From positions 1 to 64,000 of the forward strand of contig JAJTHG010000010.1 in NCBI GenBank assembly GCA_021298835.1: 64,000 nt of DNA, read 5' to 3'. Origin of the DNA: Gemmatimonadota bacterium. Its GTDB lineage: Bacteria; Gemmatimonadota; Gemmatimonadetes; Gemmatimonadales; Gemmatimonadaceae. Shown piece by piece: positions 15,458 to 25,700 of the stretch. The stretch's first letter is position 1. Every line of letters starts with the position of its first letter. Both the position numbers and the translations under genes were made by a program. The notes beneath the pieces are model-generated. The model did not search any database. It saw only the letters and a program-made list of their open reading frames with translations, and was not told the DNA's origin.

Positions 15458-15904
15458 ATGGAAGTGATCCTGCGCGCAGCGGTGGACAACCTTGGCGAGC
15501 CGGGCGAGATCGTGAAGGTCTCGAACGGTTACGCCCGCAACTTTCTCCTGCCCCGCGGCGTCGCCTACGAGGCGACGCCGGGCAACCGGAAGCGCATCGC
15601 GCAGGAGCGCGCCCGCCTCGAGGCGGCCGAGCAGGCGCGCCGCGGGGCCGCGCAGGCGATCGCGACGAAGCTCGAGCCGGTGCAGCTGACCTTCTCGGTT
15701 CGCGTGGGCGACGAGGGCAAGCTCTTCGGGTCGGTCACGGCGGCCGACATCGCCAACCAGCTCCACGCGCAGGGGTTCGGCGAGGTCGAGAAGCGCATGA
15801 TCGAGCTGCACGAGCCGATCAAGGCGCTGGGCGTGTACAAGGTGCCGGTGCGGCTGCACGCGGGCGTCCACCCCGAGATCAAGGTCTGGGTGATCAAGGC
15901 CTGA
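15458..15904 (+). CDS. rplI: ribosomal protein bL9
   Basis: 148 residues. The N-terminal domain has MEVILRAAVDNLGEPGEIVKVSNGYARNFLLPRG, a nearly perfect L9 signature. A long connecting helix (residues 40-75) and the C-terminal domain (KLFGSVTAADIANQL, GVYKVPVRLHAGVHPEIKVWV) follow. GGAG Shine-Dalgarno before ATG 15458. Last gene of the S6 operon. Confidence 0.97.
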   Translation: MEVILRAAVDNLGEPGEIVKVSNGYARNFLLPRGVAYEATPGNRKRIAQERARLEAAEQARRGAAQAIATKLEPVQLTFSVRVGDEGKLFGSVTAADIANQLHAQGFGEVEKRMIELHEPIKALGVYKVPVRLHAGVHPEIKVWVIKA

Positions 15905-15921
15905 CGCGTGTCGTCCGGAGG

Positions 15922-15993
15922 GACGGGCCGTCGCCGCACCCCGGCGGCGGCCCGTCGCCGTTCGCCCCCCCGTCGCCGCGCGTGTGCGCGGCG
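15922..15993 (+). terminator. double hairpin after rplI, probable terminator
   Basis: A 15-bp stem with one G-T pair (15922-15936 with 15942-15956, loop CACCC) directly follows the rplI stop. A second 8-bp stem CGCCGCGC/GCGCGGCG lies at 15974-15993. No T-tract follows. Confidence 0.5.
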
Positions 15994-16040
15994 CATTAAC
16001 GTGGGGGAACCTTCTCCCGTCTCCCGGGTTGGCTTCCCTG

Positions 16041-16433
16041 ATGCCCAGCACTGCTCCTGCCGCCCCCCGCCGCACCGCCCGGCCGTCCGACGCGCTGGCG
16101 CGGGCGCTGGCGGCCGCGCTCGACGACGCCAAGGCGCAGGACGTGACGATCCTGCGGGTGGGCGACGTGACCGACCTCGCCGACTGGTTCGTCGTGGCGA
16201 CGGGCACGTCGAACACGCACGTGCGCTCGACGGCGGGAAAGCTCGTCGAGGCAGCGCAGGCGGCAGGGCATCGCGTCCACCACGTCGAGGGGGCGGAGGC
16301 GGGCCAGTGGGTCGTGCTCGACTTCGTTGACGTGATCGTCCACCTGTTCGTCCCGGCCCTGCGGACGTACTACCAGCTGGAACGGCTGTGGAGCGACGCC
16401 CCGGTCGTCCCCGCCGCGCGCCTCGCGTCATGA
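16041..16433 (+). CDS. rsfS: ribosome silencing factor RsfS (Iojap)
   Basis: 130 residues. RsfS binds L14 and blocks subunit joining when cells starve. Domain features: AKAQDVTILRVGDVTDLADWFVVATGTSNTHVRSTAG and EGAEAGQWVVLDFVDVIVHLF, followed by the family end YYQLERLWSDAP. ATG 16041 was chosen because it precedes the domain; the frame is open to 15984. The stop overlaps the next gene's ATG. Confidence 0.95.
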   Translation: MPSTAPAAPRRTARPSDALARALAAALDDAKAQDVTILRVGDVTDLADWFVVATGTSNTHVRSTAGKLVEAAQAAGHRVHHVEGAEAGQWVVLDFVDVIVHLFVPALRTYYQLERLWSDAPVVPAARLAS

Positions 16434-19400
16434 CCGGCCGCCTCGCCCGCCTTGGTCTGGCGCTGGGGGGCCTCGCGCTCGCCGCCGCGCCGGTGCGCGC
16501 CCAGTGGGGCGACGTCGCCTTCGGGCAGAACCAGGTGCAGTACCGGCAGTTCAAGTGGCGGGTGCTCGAGACCGAGCACTTCCTGATCCATTACTACCCC
16601 GAGATCGCCGAGGCGGCGGTGGACGGGGCGCGGATGGCGGAGCGCTCGTACGCGCGGCTGACGCGGCTGCTGAACCACCAGTTCCGCGAGAAGAAGCCGC
16701 TGCTGTTCTTCGCGACGCGCGGCGACTTCGGGCAGAACAACGTCACCGGCGACCTCGGGGAGGGGACGGGGGCGGTGGCGGAAGGGCTGCGCCACCGCGC
16801 GCTGATCCCCTTCACGGGCGACTACCGGACGTTCGAGCACGTGCTGCAGCACGAGCTCACGCACGTCTTCCAGTACGACATCTTCGCGCGCGGCCGCGCG
16901 GGACAGGGGCTGCGCGACCTGGCGAACGTGCAGCCGCCGCTGTGGTTCATGGAGGGGATGCCGGAGTACCTGTACTACGGCGGCCGGCTGCCGTACCTCG
17001 ACATGATCATGCGGGACGCGGCGGTCAACGGGCGCATCCCGTCGATCGAGCAGATGACGCAGCGGCCGGACCTCTTCTTCCCGTACACGTTCGGGCACTC
17101 CCTCTGGCAGTACGTGGGCCAGCGGTGGGGCGACGAGGCGATCGGCGAGATCATGAACGCGGCGCCGACGCTCGGGATCGAGCGGGCGTTCCGGCGGGAG
17201 CTGGGGCTGTCGCTCGAGGAGCTGTCGGACGAGTGGAAGGAGCACCTGCAGTCGAAGTACCTCCCGCAGATCGCCGAGCGCGAGCGCCCGCGGAAGTTCT
17301 CGCAGCCGCTGCTGTCGGAGCGCAAGACGGGTGGGGCACCGTTCTTCGTCGCCCCGGCGCTGTCGCCGGACGGGGCCTACATCGCGTACATCGGCTACGG
17401 CTCGTTCCTGCGCGGCGAGGTCTTCCCCGACCTGTGGCTGGCCGACGGGCGCACCGGCAAGCGGCTGCGGCGGCTGATCAAGACCACCACGAACTCCGAC
17501 TTCGAGGAGCTGCGCCTGCTGTACTCGCAGAGCGCCTTCTCCCCCGACGGCCGCACGCTGGCCTTCACGGCGATGAAGGCGGGGCGCGACATCCTGTATC
17601 TGGTGGACGTGAAGTCGCGCCGGATCGTCAAGGAGTTCCCCGACCTGCCGCTCGACGGGGTCACCGGCCCTACGTGGTCGCCCGACGGCAGCCGCATCGC
17701 CTTCAGCGGCAACCGCGGGGGCCTCACCGACCTCTACGTCGTCAACCGCGACGGCACCGGCTTCCGGCAGCTGACGCAGGACCGCTACGGCGATCTCATG
17801 CCGCAGTGGTCCCCGGACGGCAAGGTGATCGCCTTCGCGAGCGATCGCGGGCGCGAAACCGACTTCGACGTCCTGCGCTTCTCGCCTCTCCGGCTCGCGC
17901 TGCTGGACGTCGAATCGGGGGCAGTGACGGTCGTACCGGGCCAGAAGGGCCGCAGCATCAACCCGCAGTGGGCGCCGGACGGCAAGTCGGTGGCCTACAT
18001 CAGCGACCGGTCGGGGATCGACAACATCTTCCTGTACGACCTGGTGCAGCGCGAGCACTACCGGCTGACGAACGTGCCGGGCGGCGTGTCGTCGCTCACC
18101 GAGATGTCCCCCGCGCTCACGTGGGCGCGCGGGGCGGATCGGATGGCATTCGTGTACTTCGACGCCGGCGACGTGAGCGTCTGGTCCATCGCCAACCCGC
18201 GCCAGCTCAAGAAGCAGCCGTGGCGCGATCAGCCGACGGAGGGCGCGACGGTCGTGGCGCAGGCGCCGGTCGCCGAGGTCGAGACGCCGACGCGCGGCGA
18301 CGAGACCTCGCTCGACGGTCAGTCGCGCCGCGTCTCGCTCTACCGCGGTGCCGGCGGCGTGCGGCCCTCGGCGAGCCCTCCGTCGCTCCGCGGCCCGTCG
18401 GTCGCCGGCGGGCCGGTGACCGTCGTCGCGATGGCCGACAGCGCCGACTTCGCGCTGCCCGACACCGCGTCGTTCCGCCGCTACGCGTACCGGACGGCCT
18501 TCGAGCCCGAGTACGTGGCGCAGCCGACCGTGGGCTACTCGCAGGACAACTTCGGCCGCGGCCTCTTCGGCGGCACGACGATCGTCTTCGGCGACCTGAT
18601 GGGGAACAGCCGGCTCGCCATCAGCGGCGCGATCAACGGCCGCTTGCAGGAGGCGCAGCTCTACGCCGCTTACACCCAGCTGGGGACCCGCTTCCAGTGG
18701 CAGGCCGGCGTGACGCAGACGCCGCTGTTCCTGTTCCTCGGCAACCAGATCGCGCCGAACCCGGATGGCTTCACCTTCACGCAATCGCAGGAGGTGCTGC
18801 GCATCGTGCAGCGCGGGCTGTTCGCGACCGGCTTCTACCCGCTGTCGCGCTTCACGCGCTTCGAGGCCGGGCTGCAGTTCTTCAACCTGAGCCAGTCGAT
18901 CCTGCGGTTCAACGCGGTGGTGGACCCGTTCGGCCGGCTCGCCGCGGTCCCGCAGCCGGCCCAGATCGAGAACCTGAACAGCCGCACCTTCTTCTCCCCC
19001 GTGCTTGGCTACGTGAGCGACAACACGCTCATGGGCTACACCGGGCCGATCTCGGGCCGGCGGTGGCGGCTGTCCGCCTCGACGACGCTGGGCAACGTGC
19101 AGTACCACGAGGTGTCGGCCGACGCGCGGCGCTACGACCCGATCCTCTTCAACTGGATCACCTTCGCGACCCGCGTCGCCGGCCGCTGGCGGGCCGGGCG
19201 CGACGAGGCGCTCTTCCCGCAGTACATCGGCCGCCCGTTCTTCGTCCGCGGCTACGACCGCGAGAACTTCGCCTTCGGGTGCGTCCCGTCGGTCACCGGC
19301 ACGTCGGCCGGGTGCGCGGCGCAGCAGCTGGTGGGCAGCCGCAATGCCTACGCGAACGCCGAAGTCCGATTCCCGGTCGTCCGCCGGCTCGAGCTCGGGC

Positions 19401-19666
19401 TGTTGCCGATCGCGCTGCCGCCCCTCGACGGCCTCTTCTTCGCCGACGTCGGTGCGGCCTGGAGTGCCGGCCAGTCGTTGTCCTGGCGCAAGCCAGGCGA
19501 TTACGACCCCACGCAGGACCGCCAGCGCTGGTTCCTCGGCTCGTACGGCGTCGGCCTGCGGCTCAACCTGTTCGGGCTGGCGCTGGTGCGGTGGGACTAC
19601 GCGATCCCGCTCGCCGATCCGCAGCGGCGCGGCTACTGGGTGTGGACGCTGGGGCCGAGCTTCTGA
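16430..19666 (+). CDS. gluzincin protease / beta-propeller / outer-membrane barrel fusion
   Basis: 1078 residues. Signal peptide over residues 1-24 (LALAAAPVRAQ). A Peptidase_MA-like zinc protease domain (about 30-290) has HELTH at 141-145 and a glutamate in WFMEGMPEY at 175, the gluzincin HExxH...E set. Then come TolB/WD40-like propeller blades with repeated SPDG motifs (ALSPDGAYIAYI, AFSPDGRTLAF, TWSPDGSRIAFS, QWSPDGKVIAF, QWAPDGKSVAYIS), about 310-610. After a linker, alternating amphipathic strands from about 690 to the end, with terminal aromatic Phe, look like an outer-membrane beta-barrel. Predicted as a surface or periplasmic protease anchored by its own barrel. ATGA overlap with rsfS. 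Confidence 0.8.
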   Translation: MTGRLARLGLALGGLALAAAPVRAQWGDVAFGQNQVQYRQFKWRVLETEHFLIHYYPEIAEAAVDGARMAERSYARLTRLLNHQFREKKPLLFFATRGDFGQNNVTGDLGEGTGAVAEGLRHRALIPFTGDYRTFEHVLQHELTHVFQYDIFARGRAGQGLRDLANVQPPLWFMEGMPEYLYYGGRLPYLDMIMRDAAVNGRIPSIEQMTQRPDLFFPYTFGHSLWQYVGQRWGDEAIGEIMNAAPTLGIERAFRRELGLSLEELSDEWKEHLQSKYLPQIAERERPRKFSQPLLSERKTGGAPFFVAPALSPDGAYIAYIGYGSFLRGEVFPDLWLADGRTGKRLRRLIKTTTNSDFEELRLLYSQSAFSPDGRTLAFTAMKAGRDILYLVDVKSRRIVKEFPDLPLDGVTGPTWSPDGSRIAFSGNRGGLTDLYVVNRDGTGFRQLTQDRYGDLMPQWSPDGKVIAFASDRGRETDFDVLRFSPLRLALLDVESGAVTVVPGQKGRSINPQWAPDGKSVAYISDRSGIDNIFLYDLVQREHYRLTNVPGGVSSLTEMSPALTWARGADRMAFVYFDAGDVSVWSIANPRQLKKQPWRDQPTEGATVVAQAPVAEVETPTRGDETSLDGQSRRVSLYRGAGGVRPSASPPSLRGPSVAGGPVTVVAMADSADFALPDTASFRRYAYRTAFEPEYVAQPTVGYSQDNFGRGLFGGTTIVFGDLMGNSRLAISGAINGRLQEAQLYAAYTQLGTRFQWQAGVTQTPLFLFLGNQIAPNPDGFTFTQSQEVLRIVQRGLFATGFYPLSRFTRFEAGLQFFNLSQSILRFNAVVDPFGRLAAVPQPAQIENLNSRTFFSPVLGYVSDNTLMGYTGPISGRRWRLSASTTLGNVQYHEVSADARRYDPILFNWITFATRVAGRWRAGRDEALFPQYIGRPFFVRGYDRENFAFGCVPSVTGTSAGCAAQQLVGSRNAYANAEVRFPVVRRLELGLLPIALPPLDGLFFADVGAAWSAGQSLSWRKPGDYDPTQDRQRWFLGSYGVGLRLNLFGLALVRWDYAIPLADPQRRGYWVWTLGPSF

Positions 19667-19686
19667 TCGCGGAGGGCTGAGGCCGC

Positions 19687-19692
19687 TATCTT
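19687..19692 (+). promoter_or_regulatory. leaderless-type -10 hexamer TATCTT
   Basis: TATCTT lies 5 bases before the GTG start at 19698, without Shine-Dalgarno. Confidence 0.35.
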
Positions 19693-19697
19693 CCGGC

Positions 19698-21215
19698 GTG
19701 CCTCGCCCGCTTCTCCTCGTGGCGATCGCCGGCCTTGCGGCCTGCGGCGGTGCCGACCGTCCGGCGCCCCGCTCGCAGGGGCCGGCGATGCGCGCCACCG
19801 CCGGTCCCGCCACGATCGCCTTCCGCGTCGCCCGCAGCGGCGGCATGGTGCGCGCCTACGCATGGCCCTCGCTCGATTCCGCCATCTGGCGCTCCGAGGC
19901 GGCGCTCCCGCCCGTGGCGAAGGTGCTCGGGTTCTCTGCTCCCGCCGGACGTCTCGTGCTGCAGAGCGCAAAGGGGGCGATCCTCTGGCTCGACGTCCGG
20001 CGCAACGTGCTGCTGCCCGCCGGTCCTGCCCTCCGGCAGGCGATCCTCGTCGGCGGCGCGGGCGACGTGGCCGGACTCGACGGAACGGGTCGGCTCGTGC
20101 GCGTCTCCCCCGACGGCATCACGTGGCGCGGTGCCCTGCCCGGCCCGATCGCGGCGCTGCAGGCGATCCCCGACGGATCACTGACCGCCATCGGGACGGG
20201 GGCGCGAGGCGCCGAAGTCTGGCGCTGGAGCCCTCCCGATACCGGAGCCCCGCTGCGCGTGGGGGTGCCACGAGGCGCCATCCTTGCGACCGGGGCCGTC
20301 GGGTCGCGGTTGTGGGTGGCCGCACCGGGTACCGTGCGGGGCCTGGCCGCCTCGACGCTGGAGGACGTGACGACGTTGGCCGGCTTTCCTGCGGCGCCGC
20401 CGCTGGCGGTGACCACCACGCCGAGCGGCAACACGGTGCTCGCCGTCTTCGAGCGCGCGACGACGATCGAACTGGTGGATCGGGACCGCAACCTGCACGC
20501 CCCGTCCTGGGGCCTGCCCGGCGTGGCGCGCGACCTCCGGATGGACGGCCTCGGGCGCCTCGTGCTGGTGCGCCCCGCGCAGGGTGAGTCGGCGTGGGCG
20601 GTGGACGTCGCCAGCGGGCAGGTGCGCTCGACGCTGTCGAGCAGCTGGCGCGACGACCTCCCGGCCGTCGCGCCGGACGGCAGCGTGCTGGTGGTGCTTG
20701 GCCCCGACGTGTCGCGGCTCGACGCCGTGACCCTGCAGCGGGCCGCCACGGTACCGGGCGGCGCCCTGGACTGGTGGCACGTCGCGAACTGGGACGGCTT
20801 CACTGCCCGCGGTGGCGAGGCCCCTCCGCCGGTGTTCGCCGGCGTCGAGAGCGTGGCGGCCGACGCGCTCGATTCGGCGATCGGCGCGGCCGAGGCGGCC
20901 GAGGCGACAGAGGCGACCGAGGCGACCGCAGCCCGGCCCGCGCCTGTCAGTGATGCGGGGGCGAGGGCAGATAGCACCGTGGCCGCCGAGCCGCGTTGGC
21001 TGGTGAGCTTCGCCTCGGTGGTGGACCCGGCGCGCGCCGAGTCGCTCGCGGCGCAGCTGCGGCAGGGGGGAGCGCCGGCGCGCGCCATGGCGGTGCCGGG
21101 AGCGCGCGGGCCGGTGCACCGCGTGGTGCTGGGTCCCTTCGCCACGCGCGACTCCGCGGTCCGCGCCGGCCGGGCGACGGGCCGCGAGCACTGGATCATT
21201 CCCGTCACGCCGTGA
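19698..21215 (+). CDS. SPOR-domain lipoprotein with propeller-like body
   Basis: 505 residues from GTG 19698. The N-terminus PRPLLLVAIAGLAACGG is a signal peptide with lipobox LAAC. The body (about 40-380) has repeated short beta units (GILATG-, LWVAAPGTVRGLA-, NTVLAVFERATTIELVDRDR-type) suggesting a propeller. A low-complexity EAAEATEATEAT stretch precedes a C-terminal SPOR-like domain of about 75 residues (WLVSFASVVDPARAESLAAQL ... HRVVLGPFATRDSAV). SPOR domains bind septal, denuded peptidoglycan, so a division-site role is plausible. Stop overlaps the next GTG start. Confidence 0.75.
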   Translation: MPRPLLLVAIAGLAACGGADRPAPRSQGPAMRATAGPATIAFRVARSGGMVRAYAWPSLDSAIWRSEAALPPVAKVLGFSAPAGRLVLQSAKGAILWLDVRRNVLLPAGPALRQAILVGGAGDVAGLDGTGRLVRVSPDGITWRGALPGPIAALQAIPDGSLTAIGTGARGAEVWRWSPPDTGAPLRVGVPRGAILATGAVGSRLWVAAPGTVRGLAASTLEDVTTLAGFPAAPPLAVTTTPSGNTVLAVFERATTIELVDRDRNLHAPSWGLPGVARDLRMDGLGRLVLVRPAQGESAWAVDVASGQVRSTLSSSWRDDLPAVAPDGSVLVVLGPDVSRLDAVTLQRAATVPGGALDWWHVANWDGFTARGGEAPPPVFAGVESVAADALDSAIGAAEAAEATEATEATAARPAPVSDAGARADSTVAAEPRWLVSFASVVDPARAESLAAQLRQGGAPARAMAVPGARGPVHRVVLGPFATRDSAVRAGRATGREHWIIPVTP

Positions 21216-22729
21216 TCGCGCCGCCGTCCGACCCGCGCGCCGCGGCATGGTTCGAGGCCGGGGTGCGGGCCTCCCCGACGCTCGCCGGCCACGCCTCGGC
21301 GGTCGTCGTCGGCCGGGATGCCGACGCGGCGGCATGGGTCGCGCTGGGCCTGGCCCGGGCGATCGCGCCCATCCGCCGGGTCGCGCTCGGCGACCTGATC
21401 GGCGACGCGGCACCCATCATCGGCCTGCTCGGCGAGCCGCCCGCCGAGGGCATCGTGGATTCATTCCTGTACGGCGTGTCGCTCAACCGCATCGCGCGCG
21501 AGGTCGCCGGGCTCGGCAACTGCTACCTGCTGCCGAGCGGCAGCGAGCACGTCCAGCGCGAGGACATCATCGCGAGCGACCGCTGGAAGCGGCTCGCGGC
21601 GGGTTTTGGCGAGGTGGGGGCGACGCTGCTGCTCGTGACGACCGCGGACGCCCCGGGGTTGGACGCGCTCGTGGAGCACGTGGGGGGCGCCGTGTGCGTC
21701 GGGGCCGACGTGCTGCTGGGCCCCGGCACGACGACGATCGCGACCGTGCTCGCGGACATCAAGCGAGCGGCCCCCGCCAAGGCACCCGAACCGGTGGTCG
21801 CGCGTCGCCCCACGGCCGACTTCAGGGCCGTCCTCGACGGCGCCATGCAGGGTGGCCCTGCGGCGGCGCCCCGGCCGCCGGTGCCGCCCGGGCCGCCGCA
21901 GCCGAGGCGCGGGCCGGAGCCTGCGGGGGCCCGGCCCCGTCGCCCGGGCCCCGAGGTCGGCGGGTGGAGCCCGCCGCCGGCGCAGGCCGCGCGGCGAGGG
22001 AACCGGCGCTGGCTCGTCCCTGCCCTGCTGTTCGCCGCCGCGCTCGCCGCCGGAGCGGCGCTGTCGCTCTGGCGTGTGCGCGTCGCCACCGACCGGACGG
22101 ACCCGGGTGTCGCCCGCGATTCGGTCGCGGCGCAGACGGAGCCGGCGGTGGTGCCGGAGGCGCCGCCGGCCGCCGATTCGGCGCGCGACAGTCTCCCGCC
22201 CGAGCCGCCACTCGAGGTCGCGAACCCGGCGGACTCGCTGCTGGCTGCCGGCTGGGCGGTCGAGCTGGTCACGGCCAATACCGAGGGCGGCGCCCGGGTG
22301 CGGGCCATCGGGACGCCCGAGCAGCCGACGTCCTTCCCGGCCGCCACGTGGGCGCCGGCGACGATCGGGGCGTCGAGGACGCTCTGGTTCAAGGCGTTCG
22401 CAGGCGCACTCGTGACGCGCACGGCGGCGGAGTCGCTGCTGGCGCAGCTGCGCCGACGCCGGACGCTCGCGGCGGACCAGGGACGCATCGTGCGGGTGCC
22501 GTTCGCGTTCCGGCTCGCCGGGGACGTGCCGTCCGACTCGGTGACGGCATATGTTTCGGGTTTCTCCGGACTGGGCCTTCCGGCCTATGCCCTGAGGCGC
22601 ACGGACGGGACCGCCGAGGTCCTGTCGGGCGCGTTCGAATCGCCACAACAAGCGGCCCTGCACGTGCCCGCGCTCCGCGCGGCCCGGGTGGAGCCCGTTC
22701 TCGTCTATCGGACCGGGGGAGCGTTCTAG
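21212..22729 (+). CDS. single-pass membrane protein with SPOR-like C-terminus
   Basis: 505 residues. The cytoplasmic N-terminal domain (about 1-195) resembles a P-loop-like alpha/beta fold (SAVVVGRDADAAAWVALGLARA, LLLVTTADAPGLDALVEHV) but lacks a Walker A motif. A Pro/Arg-rich linker (about 210-265) leads to a membrane helix (LVPALLFAAALAAGAALSLW, about 270-290). The periplasmic part contains two divergent SPOR-like units, WFKAFAGALVTRTAAESLLAQL and VTAYVSGFSGLGLPAYALRR. Coupled by GTGA to the lipoprotein gene and directly abutting smc. Possible envelope-to-chromosome link; inference only. Confidence 0.7.
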   Translation: MIAPPSDPRAAAWFEAGVRASPTLAGHASAVVVGRDADAAAWVALGLARAIAPIRRVALGDLIGDAAPIIGLLGEPPAEGIVDSFLYGVSLNRIAREVAGLGNCYLLPSGSEHVQREDIIASDRWKRLAAGFGEVGATLLLVTTADAPGLDALVEHVGGAVCVGADVLLGPGTTTIATVLADIKRAAPAKAPEPVVARRPTADFRAVLDGAMQGGPAAAPRPPVPPGPPQPRRGPEPAGARPRRPGPEVGGWSPPPAQAARRGNRRWLVPALLFAAALAAGAALSLWRVRVATDRTDPGVARDSVAAQTEPAVVPEAPPAADSARDSLPPEPPLEVANPADSLLAAGWAVELVTANTEGGARVRAIGTPEQPTSFPAATWAPATIGASRTLWFKAFAGALVTRTAAESLLAQLRRRRTLAADQGRIVRVPFAFRLAGDVPSDSVTAYVSGFSGLGLPAYALRRTDGTAEVLSGAFESPQQAALHVPALRAARVEPVLVYRTGGAF

Positions 22730-25700
22730 GTGCGGCTCACCAAGCTGGAACTCATCGGCTTCAAGTCGTTCGCCGATGCGACCGACCTCGTCTTCGAGCA
22801 GGGGGTGACGGCGATCGTCGGCCCCAACGGCTGCGGGAAGTCCAACGTCTCCGACGCGGTCCGGTGGGTGCTGGGCGAGCAGCGCGCGCGCCTGCTGCGC
22901 GGCGCGAAGATGGAGGAAGTGATCTTCCAGGGGTCGTCCGCCCGTCGGCCGGTGAACGTGGCCGAGGTGTCGCTGCACTTCTCGAATGACGAGGGGATCC
23001 TCCCGGTCCCGTTCAAGGAAGTCGTGATCACGCGCCGGCTGTCGCGCTCGGGGGAGTCGGAGTACTTCCTGAACCGGGCTCCGTGCCGGCTGCGCGACAT
23101 CCACGACCTGGTGCGGGGCACCGGGCTGGGCGCCGACTCGGGGGTGGTGATCGAGTCGAAGATGATCGACGCGCTGCTGTCGGATCGCCCCGACGAGCGT
23201 CGCGAGCTGTTCGAGGAAGCCGCAGGCGTGGGCCTCTACCGCGACCGCCGGCGCTCCACCGAGCGCCGGCTCGAGGAGACCTCGCTCGACCTGCAACGGC
23301 TCGACGACCTGATCACCGAGGTGCAGTCGCAGGTGCGGTCGCTGGCCCGGCAGCGCAAGCGCGCGGAGCGGGCGCAGGAGCTGACGCAGCGGCGCTTCGG
23401 CGTGGAGCTCACGCTGGCGTCGCGCGAGATGGCCGCGTGGGCCGACGAGCTGGCGCGGATGGAGCGGACGGTCGCCGACCTCAAGGCGCAGGCGCCGCAG
23501 GCCGAACAGGGGGTGCGCGAGGCCGAGGCGGCGCGGGACGCGGCGCACGGCGCCCGCGCGGCGGCGGAGGCGGGGCGCGGCGAATGGGCCCGGCTCGTCG
23601 CGGAGCAGCGCGCGCAGGTGGCGACGCTGCAGGGGGAGATCGCGGTCACCGAGGAGCGGCAGCGGAACGCGGCCGAGCGGCGGCAGCGGGCCGACGTCGA
23701 GCGGCAGGAGCGCGAGGCGGCCGGCCAGCTCGTGCAGCAGGACAAGGCGCAGGCCGAGGGCGAGCGCGCCGACGCCGAGGCGGCGCTGGCGGGGGCGCGC
23801 GAGGTGCTCACCGAGCGCACCGGGGGCGAGGAAGCCGCGCGGGCCGCGCTGGCGCGGTCGCGCGCGGCGGTGGATCTGGCCGAGCGCGCGCTGCGGCAGC
23901 TCGACGACCAGCGGCGGCAGCTGGAGGCCGCGCGGGACGGGGCCGAGCGCGAGCGGGGCGAGCTGGCCGAGCGGCTCGCGGGCCTCGAGACGGAGCAGGT
24001 GTCGTTGGCCGACGCGCTCGCCTCGGCGCAGCGCGAGCAGGCGATGGCGGCCGACGGGCTCGCCACAGCGCAGACCGCGCTGGCGGCGGCCGCCGCCGAG
24101 CGCGACGCGGCGGCCGGCACCCTCAAGGGCGCCCGGGAGCGAGACGCGGTGGCGCGGGCCGAGCTGGCGCGGGCGGAAGAGGCGTCCGCGCAGGTGACGG
24201 CCAAGGCCCACGCGCTCGCGGCGCTCGAGCGCGACCGCGTGGGGCTCGCGCCGGGCGCGCAGCAGCTGCTCATGGTGCGCGAGCGCTTCGGCGACGGAGC
24301 GGTGCTGGGGCCGGTGACCGACTTCGTGACCGCGGCGCCGGATGCAGCGGCGCTCGTCGAGCGGTTCCTCGGCAACACGATGCACGCGGTGGTCGTCCGC
24401 GACCGCGCGGTCGCCGACGCCGTGCGCGCGTGGCACGCCGAGGCGCGGCCGGGTCCGCTGCTGCTGCTGCCGCTCGACGCGGCGGCCGAAGTATCCGACG
24501 AGGACGGCTCGCTGGCGGGGCAGGTGAGCATCGCGGAGACGATCCGGGCGTGGGGGCGCGCACTGCTCGGGCGCGTGCGCGCGCTCGACGGCGGCCGGGC
24601 GTTCGTGGATGCGCGCGGCGCGGTGTGGCTGCCGGGCGAGACGGCGGGCCCCGGCCCGCTGCAGCGCCGGGCCGAGCTGACGGCGCTGCAGGAGGCCGCG
24701 GCCTCGGCGGCGGCGGCGCGCGACGCGGCGGCGGCGATGGCGGCGCTGGAACGCGAGGCGGTGCTCGCCGCCGAGGGGCACCTGCGGCAGGCGTCCGACG
24801 CATGGGAGGCCGCGCAGCTCGAGGCCCGCCGGGCGGAGGGACGCCGGCTGGAGGCCGAGCGCGACGTGCAGCGGGCGCAGCGCGTGGTACAGGAGGCGGC
24901 GCAGACGGCGGCGCGGCTGCGCCAGCGCGACACCGACCTGGCGCAGACGGTCGCGACGAAGTCGGCCGAGGCCGAGGCGCTGGTGGTCAGCTCGGGGGAG
25001 CGGACGCTCGCGCTCGAGGAGGCGCGCGGCGCGGTGGCGGCGGCGGAACAGGCGCAGGACGCCGCCCGCGAGGCGCGGACGCAGGCGCAGGTGGCCGAGG
25101 CGCAGGCGGACGCGCGCCTGCAGGTCGCACGCGACCGCGCGCGTCGCCTCTCGCAGGAGGCCGAGGCGACGATCGCGCGGCTGGCGCAGCTGTCGCTGGA
25201 GCTGGACTCGCTGCACCAGAACGACGGGGCGCTCGGGCTGCAGCTCGAGTCGTGGCGGGCGGACCTCGCCGTGCGGCGCGAGTCGCTCGCGTCGGCCGAG
25301 GCACGGCTGGCGGAGGCCGAGCTGGCGGTGCAGCAGGCCGATGCGGCCGTGACGGCGGCCGACCACGCGCTCGACGCGGCGCGGCGCGGGGCGGGTCAGG
25401 CGAGCGAAGCGCTGTTCCACGCCGAGCTCCGGCACACCGAGCTCTCGGGGCGGCGCGCGGCGATCCGCGAGCGCCTCGAGACCGAGTGGCGCAAGCCGAT
25501 GGAAGACCTGTTCGCCGGCTTCGAGCCGCTGGCAAGCGAGGACGCCGAGCTCAAGGCCGAGGCGGAGCAGCTGCGGGGCCAGCTCGAGCAGCTCGGCCCG
25601 GTCAATCCGCTGGCGATCGAGGAACACGAGGAGGAGGTCAAGCGGCTCGACTTCCTCACCCGCCAGCGCGACGACCTCCACGAGGCCCGCCAGTCGCTGA

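Noticed and set aside
16370-19846. 1158-codon minus-strand open frame opposite the protease fusion
   Set aside because: No recognisable motif; the plus strand carries a zinc protease site, propeller repeats and a signal peptide.
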